From JBBEAM01 sp040882845 (lineage in GTDB: Bacteria; Pseudomonadota; Alphaproteobacteria; Kiloniellales; DSM-21159), in NCBI GenBank assembly GCA_040882845.1, contig JBBEAM010000002.1, forward strand, positions 1 to 19,065: a stretch of DNA of 19,065 nucleotides, written 5' to 3'. The notes under the pieces are model-generated. The model ran no database searches and was not told where the DNA came from. It was given only the letters and a program-made list of their open reading frames with translations. Position 1 is the stretch's first letter, and every line of letters begins with the position of its first letter. The position numbers and the translations under genes were made by a program. This document shows, one piece after another, positions 1 to 7,429 of the stretch.

Positions 1-54
1 CGCGAAGGCGGACGCACCGTCGGTGCAGGCGTCGTCTCCAAGATCGTCGAGTAG
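1..54 (+). CDS. tuf: Elongation factor Tu, C-terminal end (partial)
   Basis: Only the last 17 codons and the TAG stop are present; the gene begins outside the window. They translate to REGGRTVGAGVVSKIVE, the near-invariant C-terminal strand of EF-Tu domain 3, the GTPase that delivers aminoacyl-tRNA to the ribosome. A tuf copy directly before rpsJ is the usual arrangement in alphaproteobacteria, which supports the call despite the short length. It is separated from rpsJ by 71 bp holding a hairpin terminator. Confidence 0.93.
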   Translation, partial: REGGRTVGAGVVSKIVE

Positions 55-67
55 GGAACGTAACCAC

Positions 68-107
68 AGGCCCGCTTCAGGCCGTAACGATCTGAAGCGG
101 GCCTTTT
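68..107 (+). terminator. Intrinsic terminator or attenuator between tuf and rpsJ
   Basis: A perfect 13-bp inverted repeat (AGGCCCGCTTCAG at 68-80, CTGAAGCGGGCCT at 92-104) encloses an 11-nt loop and runs straight into TTTT (104-107). This is the form of a Rho-independent terminator for tuf. The U-tract is short, so termination may be partial. Only 18 nt separate it from the rpsJ start and I see no promoter there, so the ribosomal operon probably depends on read-through. The hairpin may therefore act as an attenuator; that part is inference. Confidence 0.85.
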
Positions 108-125
108 GAATGAGCGCTTAATCCA

Positions 126-440
126 ATGGAAAGTCAGAACATAAGAATTCGCCTGAAGGCGTTCGATCACCGGGTTCTAGACCAATCCACCGGTGAGATC
201 GTCAATACGGCAAAGCGGACCGGCGCGCAGGTGCGTGGCCCGATACCGCTGCCCACGCGGATCGAGCGCTTTACCGTCTTGCGTTCGCCGCATATCGACA
301 AGAAAAGCCGCGAGCAGTTCGAGATCCGGACGCACAAGCGGTTGCTCGACATCGTCGATCCCACCCCGCAGACCGTCGACGCTCTGATGAAGCTCGACCT
401 TGCGGCGGGTGTCGACGTCGAGATCAAGCTGAAGGGTTGA
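126..440 (+). CDS. rpsJ: 30S ribosomal protein S10
   Basis: At 104 aa it matches the usual S10 length (about 103). It carries the family hallmarks QNIRIRLKAFDHRVLD (residues 4-19), GPIPLPTRIERFTVLRSPH (about 38-56) and the C-terminal RTHKRLLDIVDPT segment. S10 sits in the 30S head and, in other bacteria, also joins NusB in transcription antitermination complexes. It is first in the S10 cluster. The ATG has only a weak GAG-type Shine-Dalgarno upstream, but the N-terminus aligns with the family. The stop lies 4 nt before the rplC start, so the two are surely co-transcribed. Confidence 0.98.
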   Translation: MESQNIRIRLKAFDHRVLDQSTGEIVNTAKRTGAQVRGPIPLPTRIERFTVLRSPHIDKKSREQFEIRTHKRLLDIVDPTPQTVDALMKLDLAAGVDVEIKLKG

Positions 441-444
441 TCCA

Positions 445-1317
445 ATGCGTACCGGTTTGATCGCACAGAAACTTGGCATGACCCGGATCTTCACCGGCGA
501 GGGCGAGCATGTCCCCGTCACCGTGCTGAAGGTCGATGGCTGCCAGGTCGTTGCGGTCCGCTCCCAGGACAAGGACGGCTACGTCGCCATCCAGCTCGGC
601 AGCGGTACGGCAAAGGTCAAGAACGTCTCCAAGGCCGAGCGCGAGCGCTTCGCCAAGGCCAAGGTTGCGCCGAAGCGCAAGCTGGTGGAGTTCCGCGTGT
701 CCGACGACGCGGTGCTGGAAGTCGGCGCGGAGCTCGCTCCCAGCCACTTCGTCAGCGGCCAGTTCGTCGACGTCACGGGAACCTCGATCGGCAAGGGCTT
801 CGCCGGCGCCATGAAACGCCACAACTTCTCCGGACTGCGCGCCTCGCACGGTGTCTCCGTGTCGCACCGCGCGCATGGCTCGACCGGTCAGAACCAGGAT
901 CCAGGCCGGGTCTTCAAGGGTAAGAAGATGGCCGGCCACATGGGCGACAAGCGGGTCACGACCCAGAACCTCGAGGTGGTCTCCACCGATGACACGCGCG
1001 GCCTGATCCTGGTGCGCGGTGCGGTGCCGGGCTCCGAGGGCGGCTGGGTGCTGGTGCGCGACGCCGTCAAGCGCGCGCTGCCCGAGGGGGTCCCGCTTCC
1101 TGCCGGCCTCAAGGGCGGCGAGGGTGACGACACGCCGGTTGCCGAGATCGCCAGGGAAGCGGCCGAGCAGGGCCTGCCCGAGCCGACCGAAGAGGATATC
1201 GCCATCGAGGAAGCGGTCCAGGAGGCCGCTAACGAGCCCGCCGAGAGCGCCGAGGATACCGCCGGCGACGAGGCCGCATCTGCGGCCGAGGGCGCGGAAG
1301 AGAAGAAGGACCAGTGA
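445..1317 (+). CDS. rplC: 50S ribosomal protein L3 with long acidic C-terminal tail
   Basis: The first about 215 residues are a standard L3, an early 23S rRNA binding assembly protein: N-terminal TGLIAQKLGMTRIF, and the loop GSTGQNQDPGRVFKGKKM (145-162) that reaches towards the peptidyl transferase centre. Gln149 matches the glutamine that PrmB methylates in E. coli. The protein is 290 aa against about 210 in E. coli. The extra residues, roughly 224-290, are low-complexity Ala/Glu-rich with 23 acidic and only 3 basic residues. The reading frame is open throughout with the same codon style, so the tail is genuine rather than a frameshift product. A GAAGGG Shine-Dalgarno lies at 431-436. Confidence 0.97.
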   Translation: MRTGLIAQKLGMTRIFTGEGEHVPVTVLKVDGCQVVAVRSQDKDGYVAIQLGSGTAKVKNVSKAERERFAKAKVAPKRKLVEFRVSDDAVLEVGAELAPSHFVSGQFVDVTGTSIGKGFAGAMKRHNFSGLRASHGVSVSHRAHGSTGQNQDPGRVFKGKKMAGHMGDKRVTTQNLEVVSTDDTRGLILVRGAVPGSEGGWVLVRDAVKRALPEGVPLPAGLKGGEGDDTPVAEIAREAAEQGLPEPTEEDIAIEEAVQEAANEPAESAEDTAGDEAASAAEGAEEKKDQ

Positions 1318-1319
1318 CC

Positions 1320-1940
1320 ATGAAACTCGAGGTCACATCGCTCGACGCGAAGCAGTCCGGCACGATCGATCTCGATGAGACGATCTTCGGGCTGGAGCCG
1401 CGCAAGGATCTGCTCGCCCGCGTCGTCAACTGGCAGCTCGCTAGGCGGCGCGCCGGCACCCACAAGACCAAGGGCCGCAGCGAGGTCTCCGGGACCAGCA
1501 AGAAGGCCTTCCGTCAGAAAGGCACCGGACGCGCGCGCCGCGGCAACATGAAGACCAACCTGCTGCGCGGCGGCGGCACGGCGCATGGGCCCACTCCGCG
1601 GGATCACGCCTTCGACCTGCCGAAGCGGCTGCGCAAGCTGGCGCTCAAGGTGGCGCTGTCCGCCAAGGTCGCCGACGGCAAGCTGGTCGTGATCGATGAG
1701 GCGAAGACCTCCTCGCACAAGACCAAGGAGCTGGCGGCCAAGTTCGGCAAGCTCGGCTTCTCCTCGGTGCTGATCATCGACGGTGCCGAGTTCGACGAGC
1801 CCTTCGCCCGCGCCGCGCGCAACATTCCCGGCGTCGATCTGATGCCGCAGGAGGGTGCGAACGTGTACGACATTCTGCGCCGCGACACCTTGGTTCTGAC
1901 CAAGGGCGCGGTCGAGGCCCTGGAGGCACGACTGAAATGA
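1320..1940 (+). CDS. rplD: 50S ribosomal protein L4
   Basis: The product is 206 aa and carries the L4 core: the basic RNA-contacting loop with KKAFRQKGTGRARRGN (about 61-76), then RGGGTAHGPTPRDH, which lines the polypeptide exit tunnel. In E. coli L4 also represses its own operon through the S10 leader; whether that holds here is not visible. I chose the ATG at 1320 because AAGGA at 1306-1310 is then 9 nt away. A GTG at 1314 overlapping the rplC stop would be too close (3 nt) and adds only two residues. The last bases overlap rplW in an ATGA junction, suggesting translational coupling. Confidence 0.97.
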   Translation: MKLEVTSLDAKQSGTIDLDETIFGLEPRKDLLARVVNWQLARRRAGTHKTKGRSEVSGTSKKAFRQKGTGRARRGNMKTNLLRGGGTAHGPTPRDHAFDLPKRLRKLALKVALSAKVADGKLVVIDEAKTSSHKTKELAAKFGKLGFSSVLIIDGAEFDEPFARAARNIPGVDLMPQEGANVYDILRRDTLVLTKGAVEALEARLK

Positions 1941-2269
1941 GTTTTGGACGCGGATACAGGGCCGCCAAGGCCAAGATTTCGAACGAGCGGATGTACGAGA
2001 TCATCCGTCGCCCGGTGGTGACCGAGAAGAGCACGCTGTTGTCTGAGCACAACGCCGTGACCTTCAAGGTACCGCTCGACGCCAGCAAGCCCGAGATCAA
2101 GCAGGCCGTCGAGCAGCTGTTCAAGGTCAAGGTCAAGACAGTGAACACGCTGCGTCAGCAGGGCAAGATCAAGCGCTTCCGGGGCCGTCCGGGCAAGCGG
2201 AGCGATTTCAAGAAAGCGATGGTGACCCTTGCCGAAGGCCACACCATCGACGTGACCACGGGGATCTAA
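1937..2269 (+). CDS. rplW: 50S ribosomal protein L23
   Basis: The 110-aa product contains the L23 signature MYEIIRRPVVTEKST (from residue 19) and the FKVKVKTVNTLRQQGKIKRF segment. L23 lies at the exit of the peptide tunnel and is the docking site for trigger factor and SRP. The chosen ATG overlaps the rplD stop (ATGA) and has GGAGG at 1922-1926. Starting at the ATG at 1991 would remove a basic 18-residue N-terminal extension and give a more classical length of about 92 aa, so the start is slightly uncertain. Confidence 0.96.
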   Translation: MSFGRGYRAAKAKISNERMYEIIRRPVVTEKSTLLSEHNAVTFKVPLDASKPEIKQAVEQLFKVKVKTVNTLRQQGKIKRFRGRPGKRSDFKKAMVTLAEGHTIDVTTGI

Positions 2270-2273
2270 ACCG

Positions 2274-3110
2274 ATGGCATTGAAGAGCTACTCACCGACC
2301 ACCCCGGGCCGCCGCGGACTGATTTCGATCGACCGCAGCGAGCTTTGGAAGGGCGCGCCTGAAAAGAGCCTCACCGAGGGTCTGAACAAGAAGGGTGGGC
2401 GCAACAACCTCGGCCGTATCACGGCCCGGCGCCGTGGCGGCGGCAACAAGCGCCGCTACCGGGTGGTCGACTTCCGGCGCCTGAAGCGCGACATGCCGGC
2501 CAAGGTCGAGAGGATCGAGTACGATCCCAACCGCTCCGCCTTCATCGCGCTGCTGCGCTACGAAGACGGCGAGCTGGCCTATATCCTGGCGCCGCAGCGT
2601 CTGGGCGTCGGCGACAGCGTGATCTCCGCCGCCAAGGCTGACGTCAAGCCGGGCAACGCCATGCCGCTTTCGGCGGTTCCGGTGGGCACCATCGTGCACA
2701 ACGTCGAGCTCAAGGCGGGCCGCGGCGGCCAGATGGCGCGCGCCGCAGGCAGCTACGTTCAGCTGGTCGGCCGCGACGGCGGCTATGCCCTGCTGCGCCT
2801 CTCCTCCGGCGAGGTGCGCATGGTGCGCGGCGAGTGCATGGCCACGATCGGCGCGGTATCCAACCCGGACAACGCCAACACCAAGCTGGGCAAGGCCGGC
2901 CGCAAGCGCTGGCTGGGCAAGCGCCCGGCGGTGCGCGGCGTGGCGATGAACCCGATCGATCATCCGCACGGCGGCGGCGAGGGCCGCACCTCCGGCGGCC
3001 GTCATCCGGTGACGCCGTGGGGCAAGCCGACCAAGGGCGCGCGCACGCGCCACAACAAGAAAACCGACGGCCTGATTGTGCGCCGCCGGCATGTGAAGAA
3101 AAAGAGGTAG
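2274..3110 (+). CDS. rplB: 50S ribosomal protein L2
   Basis: The 278-aa product has the standard L2 length and layout: N-terminal SYSPTTPGRRG, the OB-like and SH3-like rRNA binding domains, and the C-terminal loop MNPIDHPHGGGEGRTSGGR (225-243). His230 corresponds to the conserved histidine (His229 in E. coli) near the peptidyl transferase centre. L2 is essential for subunit joining and peptidyl transfer. The Shine-Dalgarno is weak (GGGGA at 2260-2264), and the gene begins 4 nt after rplW, so coupled translation is likely. Confidence 0.98.
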   Translation: MALKSYSPTTPGRRGLISIDRSELWKGAPEKSLTEGLNKKGGRNNLGRITARRRGGGNKRRYRVVDFRRLKRDMPAKVERIEYDPNRSAFIALLRYEDGELAYILAPQRLGVGDSVISAAKADVKPGNAMPLSAVPVGTIVHNVELKAGRGGQMARAAGSYVQLVGRDGGYALLRLSSGEVRMVRGECMATIGAVSNPDNANTKLGKAGRKRWLGKRPAVRGVAMNPIDHPHGGGEGRTSGGRHPVTPWGKPTKGARTRHNKKTDGLIVRRRHVKKKR

Positions 3111-3122
3111 GGAACCAGGTCC

Positions 3123-3401
3123 ATGGCACGCTCTGTCTGGAAAGGCCCGTTCGTCGACGGTTATCTGCTGAAGAAAGCGGAGACCTCGCGCGCATCTGGG
3201 CGCAACGAGATCATCAAGACCTGGTCGCGGCGTTCGACGATCATGCCGCAGTTCGTCGGCCTGACCTTCGGGGTCTACAACGGCCGCAAATTCCTGCCGG
3301 TCCTGGTCACGGAAAACATGGTCGGTCACAAGCTCGGCGAGTTCTCGCCGACGCGGACCTTCTTCGGTCACATGGCCGATAAGAAAGCGAAGAGGGGCTA
3401 A
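3123..3401 (+). CDS. rpsS: 30S ribosomal protein S19
   Basis: The 92-aa product opens with ARSVWKGPFVDGYLLKKAE and carries IKTWSRRSTIMPQFVGLTF and the HKLGEFSPTRTFFGH motif, all diagnostic of S19. It forms part of the 30S head with S13 and contacts the A-site finger side of the large subunit. An AGGGA element precedes the ATG by 9 nt. It sits in the conserved order rplB-rpsS-rplV, with a 4-nt gap to rplV. Confidence 0.98.
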   Translation: MARSVWKGPFVDGYLLKKAETSRASGRNEIIKTWSRRSTIMPQFVGLTFGVYNGRKFLPVLVTENMVGHKLGEFSPTRTFFGHMADKKAKRG

Positions 3402-3405
3402 GGCA

Positions 3406-3786
3406 ATGGGCAAGCCCGCAAAGGAACGCCGCCTGTCGGATAGCGAGGCGATGGCCATGGTGCGCAACCTGCGCACCAGCCCGCGCAAGCTCGACCTCGT
3501 CGCGGCTTCGATCCGCGGCAAGCCGGCCGAGAAGGCGCTCGCCGAACTCACCTTTTCCAAGCGCCGCATCGCGCAGGAGGTCAAAAAGGTGCTGCAGTCG
3601 GCCATCGCCAACGCCGAGAACAATCATCAGCTCGACGTCGACCGGCTCTATGTGGCCGAGGCCGTCGTGGGCAAGTCCTTCGTGATGCGCCGCTTCCGCC
3701 CTCGGGCGCGCGGCCGCGTGGGACGCATCGAAAAGCCCTGGAGCCGCCTCACCGTGGTGGTCCGCGAGCGCGAGGAGACTGCGTAA
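3406..3786 (+). CDS. rplV: 50S ribosomal protein L22
   Basis: The 126-aa product has the L22 core: NLRTSPRKLDLVAASIRGK at about 22-40, AEKALAELTFSKRRIAQ, and the long beta-hairpin with FRPRARGRVGRIEKPWS that reaches into the exit tunnel (the site of some macrolide resistance changes in other species). The N-terminus carries a short basic extension (GKPAKERRL) compared with E. coli L22 (110 aa), which is common in alphaproteobacteria. The stop TAA overlaps the rpsC ATG (TAATG at 3784-3788). Confidence 0.98.
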   Translation: MGKPAKERRLSDSEAMAMVRNLRTSPRKLDLVAASIRGKPAEKALAELTFSKRRIAQEVKKVLQSAIANAENNHQLDVDRLYVAEAVVGKSFVMRRFRPRARGRVGRIEKPWSRLTVVVREREETA

Positions 3787-4484
3787 TGGGTCAGAAAGTC
3801 AATCCGATCGGGCTGCGCGTCGGTATCAACCGCACCTGGGATTCGCGCTGGTTCGCCGACAAGGACTACAGCGATCTGTTGCATGAGGATCTCAAGCTGC
3901 GCGAGTTCCTGCGCGACCGGCTCAGCCAGGCCGGCGTCTCGAAGATCATCATAGAGCGTCCCGCCAAGCGCGCCCGCATCACCATCCACACGGCGCGTCC
4001 CGGCGTGGTCATCGGCAAGAAGGGTGCGGACATCGAAAAGCTGCGTCAGGACCTGCAGAAGATGACCGGCGACGACGTCAGCCTGAACATCGTCGAAATC
4101 CGCAAGCCGGAGGTCGACGCCAAGCTGGTCGCCGACAACATCGCCCAGCAGCTCGAGCGTCGCGTCGCTTTCCGCCGGGCCATGAAGCGGGCCGTGCAGA
4201 ACGCCATGCGCCTTGGCGCAGAGGGCATCCGCATCACCTGCGGCGGCCGGCTGGGGGGCGCCGAAATCGCCCGCACGGAGTGGTACCGCGAGGGCCGCGT
4301 GCCCCTGCACACCCTGCGTGCGGACATCGACTACGGCGAGTCCACGGCCAAGACGACCTATGGCACCTGCGGGGTCAAGGTCTGGGTGTTCAAGGGCGAG
4401 ATTCTGGCCCACGACCCCATGGCGCAGGACAAGAAGACCCAGGAATCGCAGGCTGGCCACAGCGGCCCGCCGCGCCACCAGTAA
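3786..4484 (+). CDS. rpsC: 30S ribosomal protein S3
   Basis: The 232-aa product begins with GQKVNPIGLRVGI and has a type II KH domain with the GKKG loop at 77-80, followed by the C-terminal domain with CGGRLGGAEIARTEWYREG and the TYGTCGVKVWVFKGEIL strand. S3 lines the mRNA entry tunnel and contributes to helicase activity. The last about 20 residues are a polar, variable tail. Its ATG shares one base with the rplV stop, so translation probably depends on the upstream gene. Confidence 0.98.
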   Translation: MGQKVNPIGLRVGINRTWDSRWFADKDYSDLLHEDLKLREFLRDRLSQAGVSKIIIERPAKRARITIHTARPGVVIGKKGADIEKLRQDLQKMTGDDVSLNIVEIRKPEVDAKLVADNIAQQLERRVAFRRAMKRAVQNAMRLGAEGIRITCGGRLGGAEIARTEWYREGRVPLHTLRADIDYGESTAKTTYGTCGVKVWVFKGEILAHDPMAQDKKTQESQAGHSGPPRHQ

Positions 4485-4514
4485 CGGCAGCAGCTAGTTT
4501 TAAGGAACTGATCG

Positions 4515-4934
4515 ATGCTTTCGCCAAAGCGGACGAAGTACCGCAAGCAACATAAAGGCCGCATCCACGGCCTTGCCAAGGGCGGCACGCAGCTCAACTT
4601 CGGCGCTTACGGCCTGAAGGCCGTCAGCCCGGGGCGCGTTTCGGCGCGACAGATCGAGGCTGCCCGCCGCGCGATCACCCGCCACATGCGCCGTATCGGC
4701 AAGCTGTGGATCCGGATCTTCCCGGACGTGCCGGTCTCGCAGAAGCCGGCCGAGGTGCGCCAGGGCAAGGGCAAGGGAACGCCCGAGTGGTGGGCGGCCC
4801 GGGTCAAGCCCGGCCGGATCATGTTCGAGCTCGACGGCGTCAATGCCGAAACCGCGCGCGAGGCCTTCCGCCTCGCCTCGGCGAAGCTGCCGGTGGAGAC
4901 CAAGTTCGTCAGCCGTCTCGGCGACGAGGGCTGA
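4515..4934 (+). CDS. rplP: 50S ribosomal protein L16
   Basis: At 139 aa it is close to the family norm. It carries the opening LSPKRTKYRKQHKGRIHG, the stretch FGAYGLKAVSPGRVSARQIE, and the WIRIFPDVPVSQKP and GKGKGTPEWWAARVKPG motifs of L16, which helps position A-site tRNA in the large subunit. AAGGA at 4502-4506 gives an 8-nt spacing to the ATG. The 30-nt gap after rpsC is one of the longer ones in this part of the operon, but nothing else is visible in it. Confidence 0.98.
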   Translation: MLSPKRTKYRKQHKGRIHGLAKGGTQLNFGAYGLKAVSPGRVSARQIEAARRAITRHMRRIGKLWIRIFPDVPVSQKPAEVRQGKGKGTPEWWAARVKPGRIMFELDGVNAETAREAFRLASAKLPVETKFVSRLGDEG

Positions 4935-4948
4935 GGGAGCGAGACGAG

Positions 4949-5146
4949 ATGAAAGCCGAAGATATCAAGGCGAAGTCCGCCGACGAACTGAAGACGAGCC
5001 TGCTCGACCTGCGCAAGGAAGCGTTCAATCTGCGCTTCCAGGCGGCGAGCGGGCAGTTAGAGAACACGGCGCGCGTGCGCCAGGTGCGGCGGGACATCGC
5101 CCGCGTAAAGACCATCCTGCGCGAAAAGCTGCAGGCCGCGTCGTAA
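4949..5146 (+). CDS. rpmC: 50S ribosomal protein L29
   Basis: This 65-aa protein has the usual L29 pattern of two antiparallel helices: MKAEDIKAKSADELKTSL, LDLRKEAFNLRFQAASGQ, then a C-terminal RRDIARVKTILREK helix. L29 sits at the tunnel exit beside L23. The reading frame is open further upstream, but the start is the ATG at 4949: GAGGGAG at 4933-4939 precedes it by 9 nt, the upstream frame overlaps rplP, and the sequence from 4949 matches the family from its first residue. The rpsQ Shine-Dalgarno overlaps its stop. Confidence 0.97.
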   Translation: MKAEDIKAKSADELKTSLLDLRKEAFNLRFQAASGQLENTARVRQVRRDIARVKTILREKLQAAS

Positions 5147-5158
5147 GGAGTTTTTGAG

Positions 5159-5401
5159 ATGCCGCGTCGGGTATTGCAGGGTGTCGTGGTCAGCGACAAA
5201 GGCGAAAAGACGATCACCGTCTTGGTCGAGCGCCGCGTCATGCACCCGCTCTACAAGAAGTTTATCAAGCGTTCGAAGAAGTACCGCGCCCACGACGAAG
5301 CCAACAGCTGCAAAGTCGGTGACGTGGTCCGAATCGAAGAGTGCCGCCCGATCTCCAAGACCAAGTCTTGGATGGTTATGAGCGACGGCGAGTCCGCCTA
5401 G
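5159..5401 (+). CDS. rpsQ: 30S ribosomal protein S17
   Basis: The 80-aa product shows the OB-fold S17 pattern: RRVLQGVVVSDKGEKTITV, the loop ERRVMHPLYKKFIKRSKKY, the turn AHDE, and VGDVVRIEECRPISKTKSW. S17 is a primary 16S rRNA binder of the 30S body. AAGGAG at 5145-5150 lies 8 nt before the ATG and overlaps the rpmC stop. It is the last gene of the S10 cluster as defined in E. coli; no promoter or terminator separates it from rplN. Confidence 0.97.
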   Translation: MPRRVLQGVVVSDKGEKTITVLVERRVMHPLYKKFIKRSKKYRAHDEANSCKVGDVVRIEECRPISKTKSWMVMSDGESA

Positions 5402-5416
5402 GGAGATCGCGCAGTC

Positions 5417-5785
5417 ATGATCCAGATGCAGAGCAATCTCGAAGTCGCGGACAACTCCGGCGCGCGCCGCGTTCAGTGCATCAAGGTGCTGGGCGGCTCG
5501 AAGCGGAAGACCGCGGGTATCGGCGATATCATCGTCGTCTCGGTGAAGGAGGCGATTCCGCGCGGCCGTGTGAAGAAGGGCGACGTGCATCGCGCCGTCA
5601 TCGTGCGCACCGCCTACGATATCCGCCGCTCCGACGGAACCGCGATCCGCTTCGACACCAATGCGGCGGTACTGATCAACAACGCCAATGAGCCGATCGG
5701 GACCCGTATCTTCGGCCCGGTGACGCGCGAGCTGCGCGCCAAGCGGTTCATGAAGATCGTTTCTCTGGCGCCGGAGGTGCTGTAA
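5417..5785 (+). CDS. rplN: 50S ribosomal protein L14
   Basis: The 122-aa product has the invariant L14 start MIQMQSNLEVADNSGARR, then KVLGGSKRKTAGIGDIIV and the C-terminal GTRIFGPVTRELR. L14 lies at the subunit interface and forms intersubunit bridges; it is also the binding site of the silencing factor RsfS in other bacteria. In E. coli this gene opens the spc operon, but here only 15 nt follow rpsQ, so it is likely read through. The TAA stop overlaps the rplX ATG. Confidence 0.98.
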   Translation: MIQMQSNLEVADNSGARRVQCIKVLGGSKRKTAGIGDIIVVSVKEAIPRGRVKKGDVHRAVIVRTAYDIRRSDGTAIRFDTNAAVLINNANEPIGTRIFGPVTRELRAKRFMKIVSLAPEVL

Positions 5786-6108
5786 TGGCGCAGAAGTACA
5801 AGATCCGGAAAGGCGACAAGGTCGCCGTCCTCACCGGCCGCGACAAAGGCAAGTCAGGCGAGGTGCTGAAGGTGTTGCGCAAGGACGAGCGCGTCCTGGT
5901 GCAGGGCGTCAACGTCGTCAAGCGCCATCAGCGTCCGGCCCCCGGAAACCCGGGCGGCATCGTCGAACGCGAGGCTCCGGTGCATATCTCCAATGTCGCT
6001 CACATCGATCCGAGCGATGACCGTCCGACGCGAGTCGGCTTCAAAACCGTCGATGGCGATCGCAAGGTACGTTTTTCCAAACGTACCGGCGAGCTGATCG
6101 ACCGCTAA
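5785..6108 (+). CDS. rplX: 50S ribosomal protein L24
   Basis: This 107-aa protein has an N-terminal KOW motif (KIRKGDKVAVLTGRDKGKSG, about residues 5-24) followed by NVVKRHQRPAPGNPGGI and the VHISNVAHIDP strand, as in all bacterial L24. L24 is an assembly initiator that binds the 5' part of 23S rRNA. It starts within the stop codon of rplN (TAATG at 5783-5787), a sign of translational coupling. Confidence 0.98.
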   Translation: MAQKYKIRKGDKVAVLTGRDKGKSGEVLKVLRKDERVLVQGVNVVKRHQRPAPGNPGGIVEREAPVHISNVAHIDPSDDRPTRVGFKTVDGDRKVRFSKRTGELIDR

Positions 6109-6124
6109 GCGCAGGTCAGGAACC

Positions 6125-6667
6125 ATGAAACCACGCTTGAAAGAACACTACGACGAAGTGATCCGTCCCAAGCTCAAGAGCGAGCTTGGCTACGGCAACG
6201 ACTTCCAGGTTCCGCGTATCGACAAGATCGTCATCAACATGGGTGTTGGCGAAGCGGTCGCGGACAGCAAGAAGATGGATGCCGCCGTCGCCGAACTAGC
6301 CAAGATTTCGGGCCAGAAGGCTGTCGTCACCAAGGCCAAGAAGTCGGTTGCCGGCTTCAAGCTGCGTGAGGGCATGCCGATCGGCTGCAAGGTCACCCTG
6401 CGCAAGCAGCGGATGTACGAGTTTCTCGACCGTCTGGTGACCATTGCGCTGCCGCGCGTGCGCGACTTCCGCGGGCTCAATCCCAAGAGCTTCGACGGGC
6501 GCGGCAACTACGCGCTGGGCCTGAAGGAACAGATCGTCTTCCCCGAGATCGAGTACGACATGGTCGACGAGATCCGGGGCATGGACATCGTGATTTGCAC
6601 CACCGCGAAGAGCGACGACGAGGCGCGCGCGCTTCTCGCGAACTTCGATATGCCGTTTCGGCAGTAA
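6125..6667 (+). CDS. rplE: 50S ribosomal protein L5
   Basis: The 180-aa product matches L5 over its length: KPRLKEHYDEVIRPKLKSE at the start, VPRIDKIVINMGVGEA, GQKAVVTKAKKSVAGFKLR, PRVRDFRGLNPKSFDGRGN and the terminal SDDEARALLANFDMPFR. L5 binds 5S rRNA and contacts P-site tRNA in the central protuberance. It keeps the conserved order rplX-rplE-rpsN and is spaced 16 nt from rplX. Confidence 0.98.
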   Translation: MKPRLKEHYDEVIRPKLKSELGYGNDFQVPRIDKIVINMGVGEAVADSKKMDAAVAELAKISGQKAVVTKAKKSVAGFKLREGMPIGCKVTLRKQRMYEFLDRLVTIALPRVRDFRGLNPKSFDGRGNYALGLKEQIVFPEIEYDMVDEIRGMDIVICTTAKSDDEARALLANFDMPFRQ

Positions 6668-6687
6668 CGGCGAGAGGATTAGAGCTA

Positions 6688-6993
6688 ATGGCTAAGAAAT
6701 CTGCAGTCGAGCGCGAGAAGCGCCGCGAGGCTTTGGCGAAGAAGTATGCGGCCCGCCGGGCCCGTCTGAAGGCCGTGGCCACCGACCGCGAGGTCTCGCC
6801 GGAAGAGCGCTTCCAGGCTTACCTGAAGCTGGCCGAGCTGCCGCGCAATTCGGCGCGTAACCGGCAGCGCAACCGCTGCAAGGTGACCGGCCGGCCGCGC
6901 GGCTATTACCGCAAGCTGAAGCTGTCGCGTATCGCACTGCGCGACTTGGCCTCTGTCGGGCAGATTCCCGGCATGGTCAAGTCGAGCTGGTAA
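6688..6993 (+). CDS. rpsN: 30S ribosomal protein S14, zinc-free type
   Basis: The 101-aa product starts MAKKSAVEREKRREALAKKY and contains LPRNSARNRQRNRCKVTGR and LSRIALRDLASVGQIPGM. It is the long form that lacks the two CxxC pairs of zinc-ribbon S14, the form expected in proteobacteria. The frame is open upstream, but that part overlaps rplE; the ATG at 6688 follows GAGAGGA (6672-6678) with good spacing and matches the family start. S14 is a late-assembling protein of the 30S head. Confidence 0.98.
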   Translation: MAKKSAVEREKRREALAKKYAARRARLKAVATDREVSPEERFQAYLKLAELPRNSARNRQRNRCKVTGRPRGYYRKLKLSRIALRDLASVGQIPGMVKSSW

Positions 6994-7006
6994 GGGAGGA
7001 CTCCAC

Positions 7007-7405
7007 ATGAGCATGAGCGATCCTCTCGGCGATCTGCTGACACGCATCCGCAACGGTCAGCGTGCGGGCAAGAACGCAATTCACAGCCCGGCGTCCAAGC
7101 TGCGCACGAATGTTCTGGAAGTGCTGAAAAGCGAAGGTTATATCCGGGCCTATCGCACGGTTCAGAACGATCGTGGCTTCGACGCCATCGAGATAGAGTT
7201 GAAGTACCACGATGGCCTGCCGGTGATTAAGGAGATCAACAGGATCTCGCGCCCCGGACGCCGTGTGTATTCGAAGATCAAGGAGCTGCCGCGGGTCTAT
7301 AACGGCCTGGGCATTTCCATCCTGTCGACGCCACGCGGCGTGATGGCCGACCATCAAGCCCGCGCCGCCAACGTCGGCGGCGAAGTGCTCTGTCAAGTCT
7401 TCTAG
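7007..7405 (+). CDS. rpsH: 30S ribosomal protein S8
   Basis: The 132-aa product has DPLGDLLTRIRNGQRAGK near the N-terminus and the C-terminal S8 signature GLGISILSTPRGVMADHQA. S8 binds helix 21 of 16S rRNA. In E. coli it also represses the spc operon by binding mRNA near rplE; I cannot confirm a matching site here. It has one of the strongest Shine-Dalgarno sequences of the cluster (GGGAGGA at 6994-7000, 6-nt spacing). Confidence 0.98.
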   Translation: MSMSDPLGDLLTRIRNGQRAGKNAIHSPASKLRTNVLEVLKSEGYIRAYRTVQNDRGFDAIEIELKYHDGLPVIKEINRISRPGRRVYSKIKELPRVYNGLGISILSTPRGVMADHQARAANVGGEVLCQVF

Positions 7406-7429
7406 GCGCAGGGCGAAGGAGTAGAAGAC

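Noticed and set aside
2292..3623. Long minus-strand open frame (443 codons) opposite rplB-rplV
   Set aside because: It lies fully antisense to three conserved ribosomal genes, has His/Ala/Arg-rich low-information sequence typical of the complement of GC-rich codons, and resembles no family I know.
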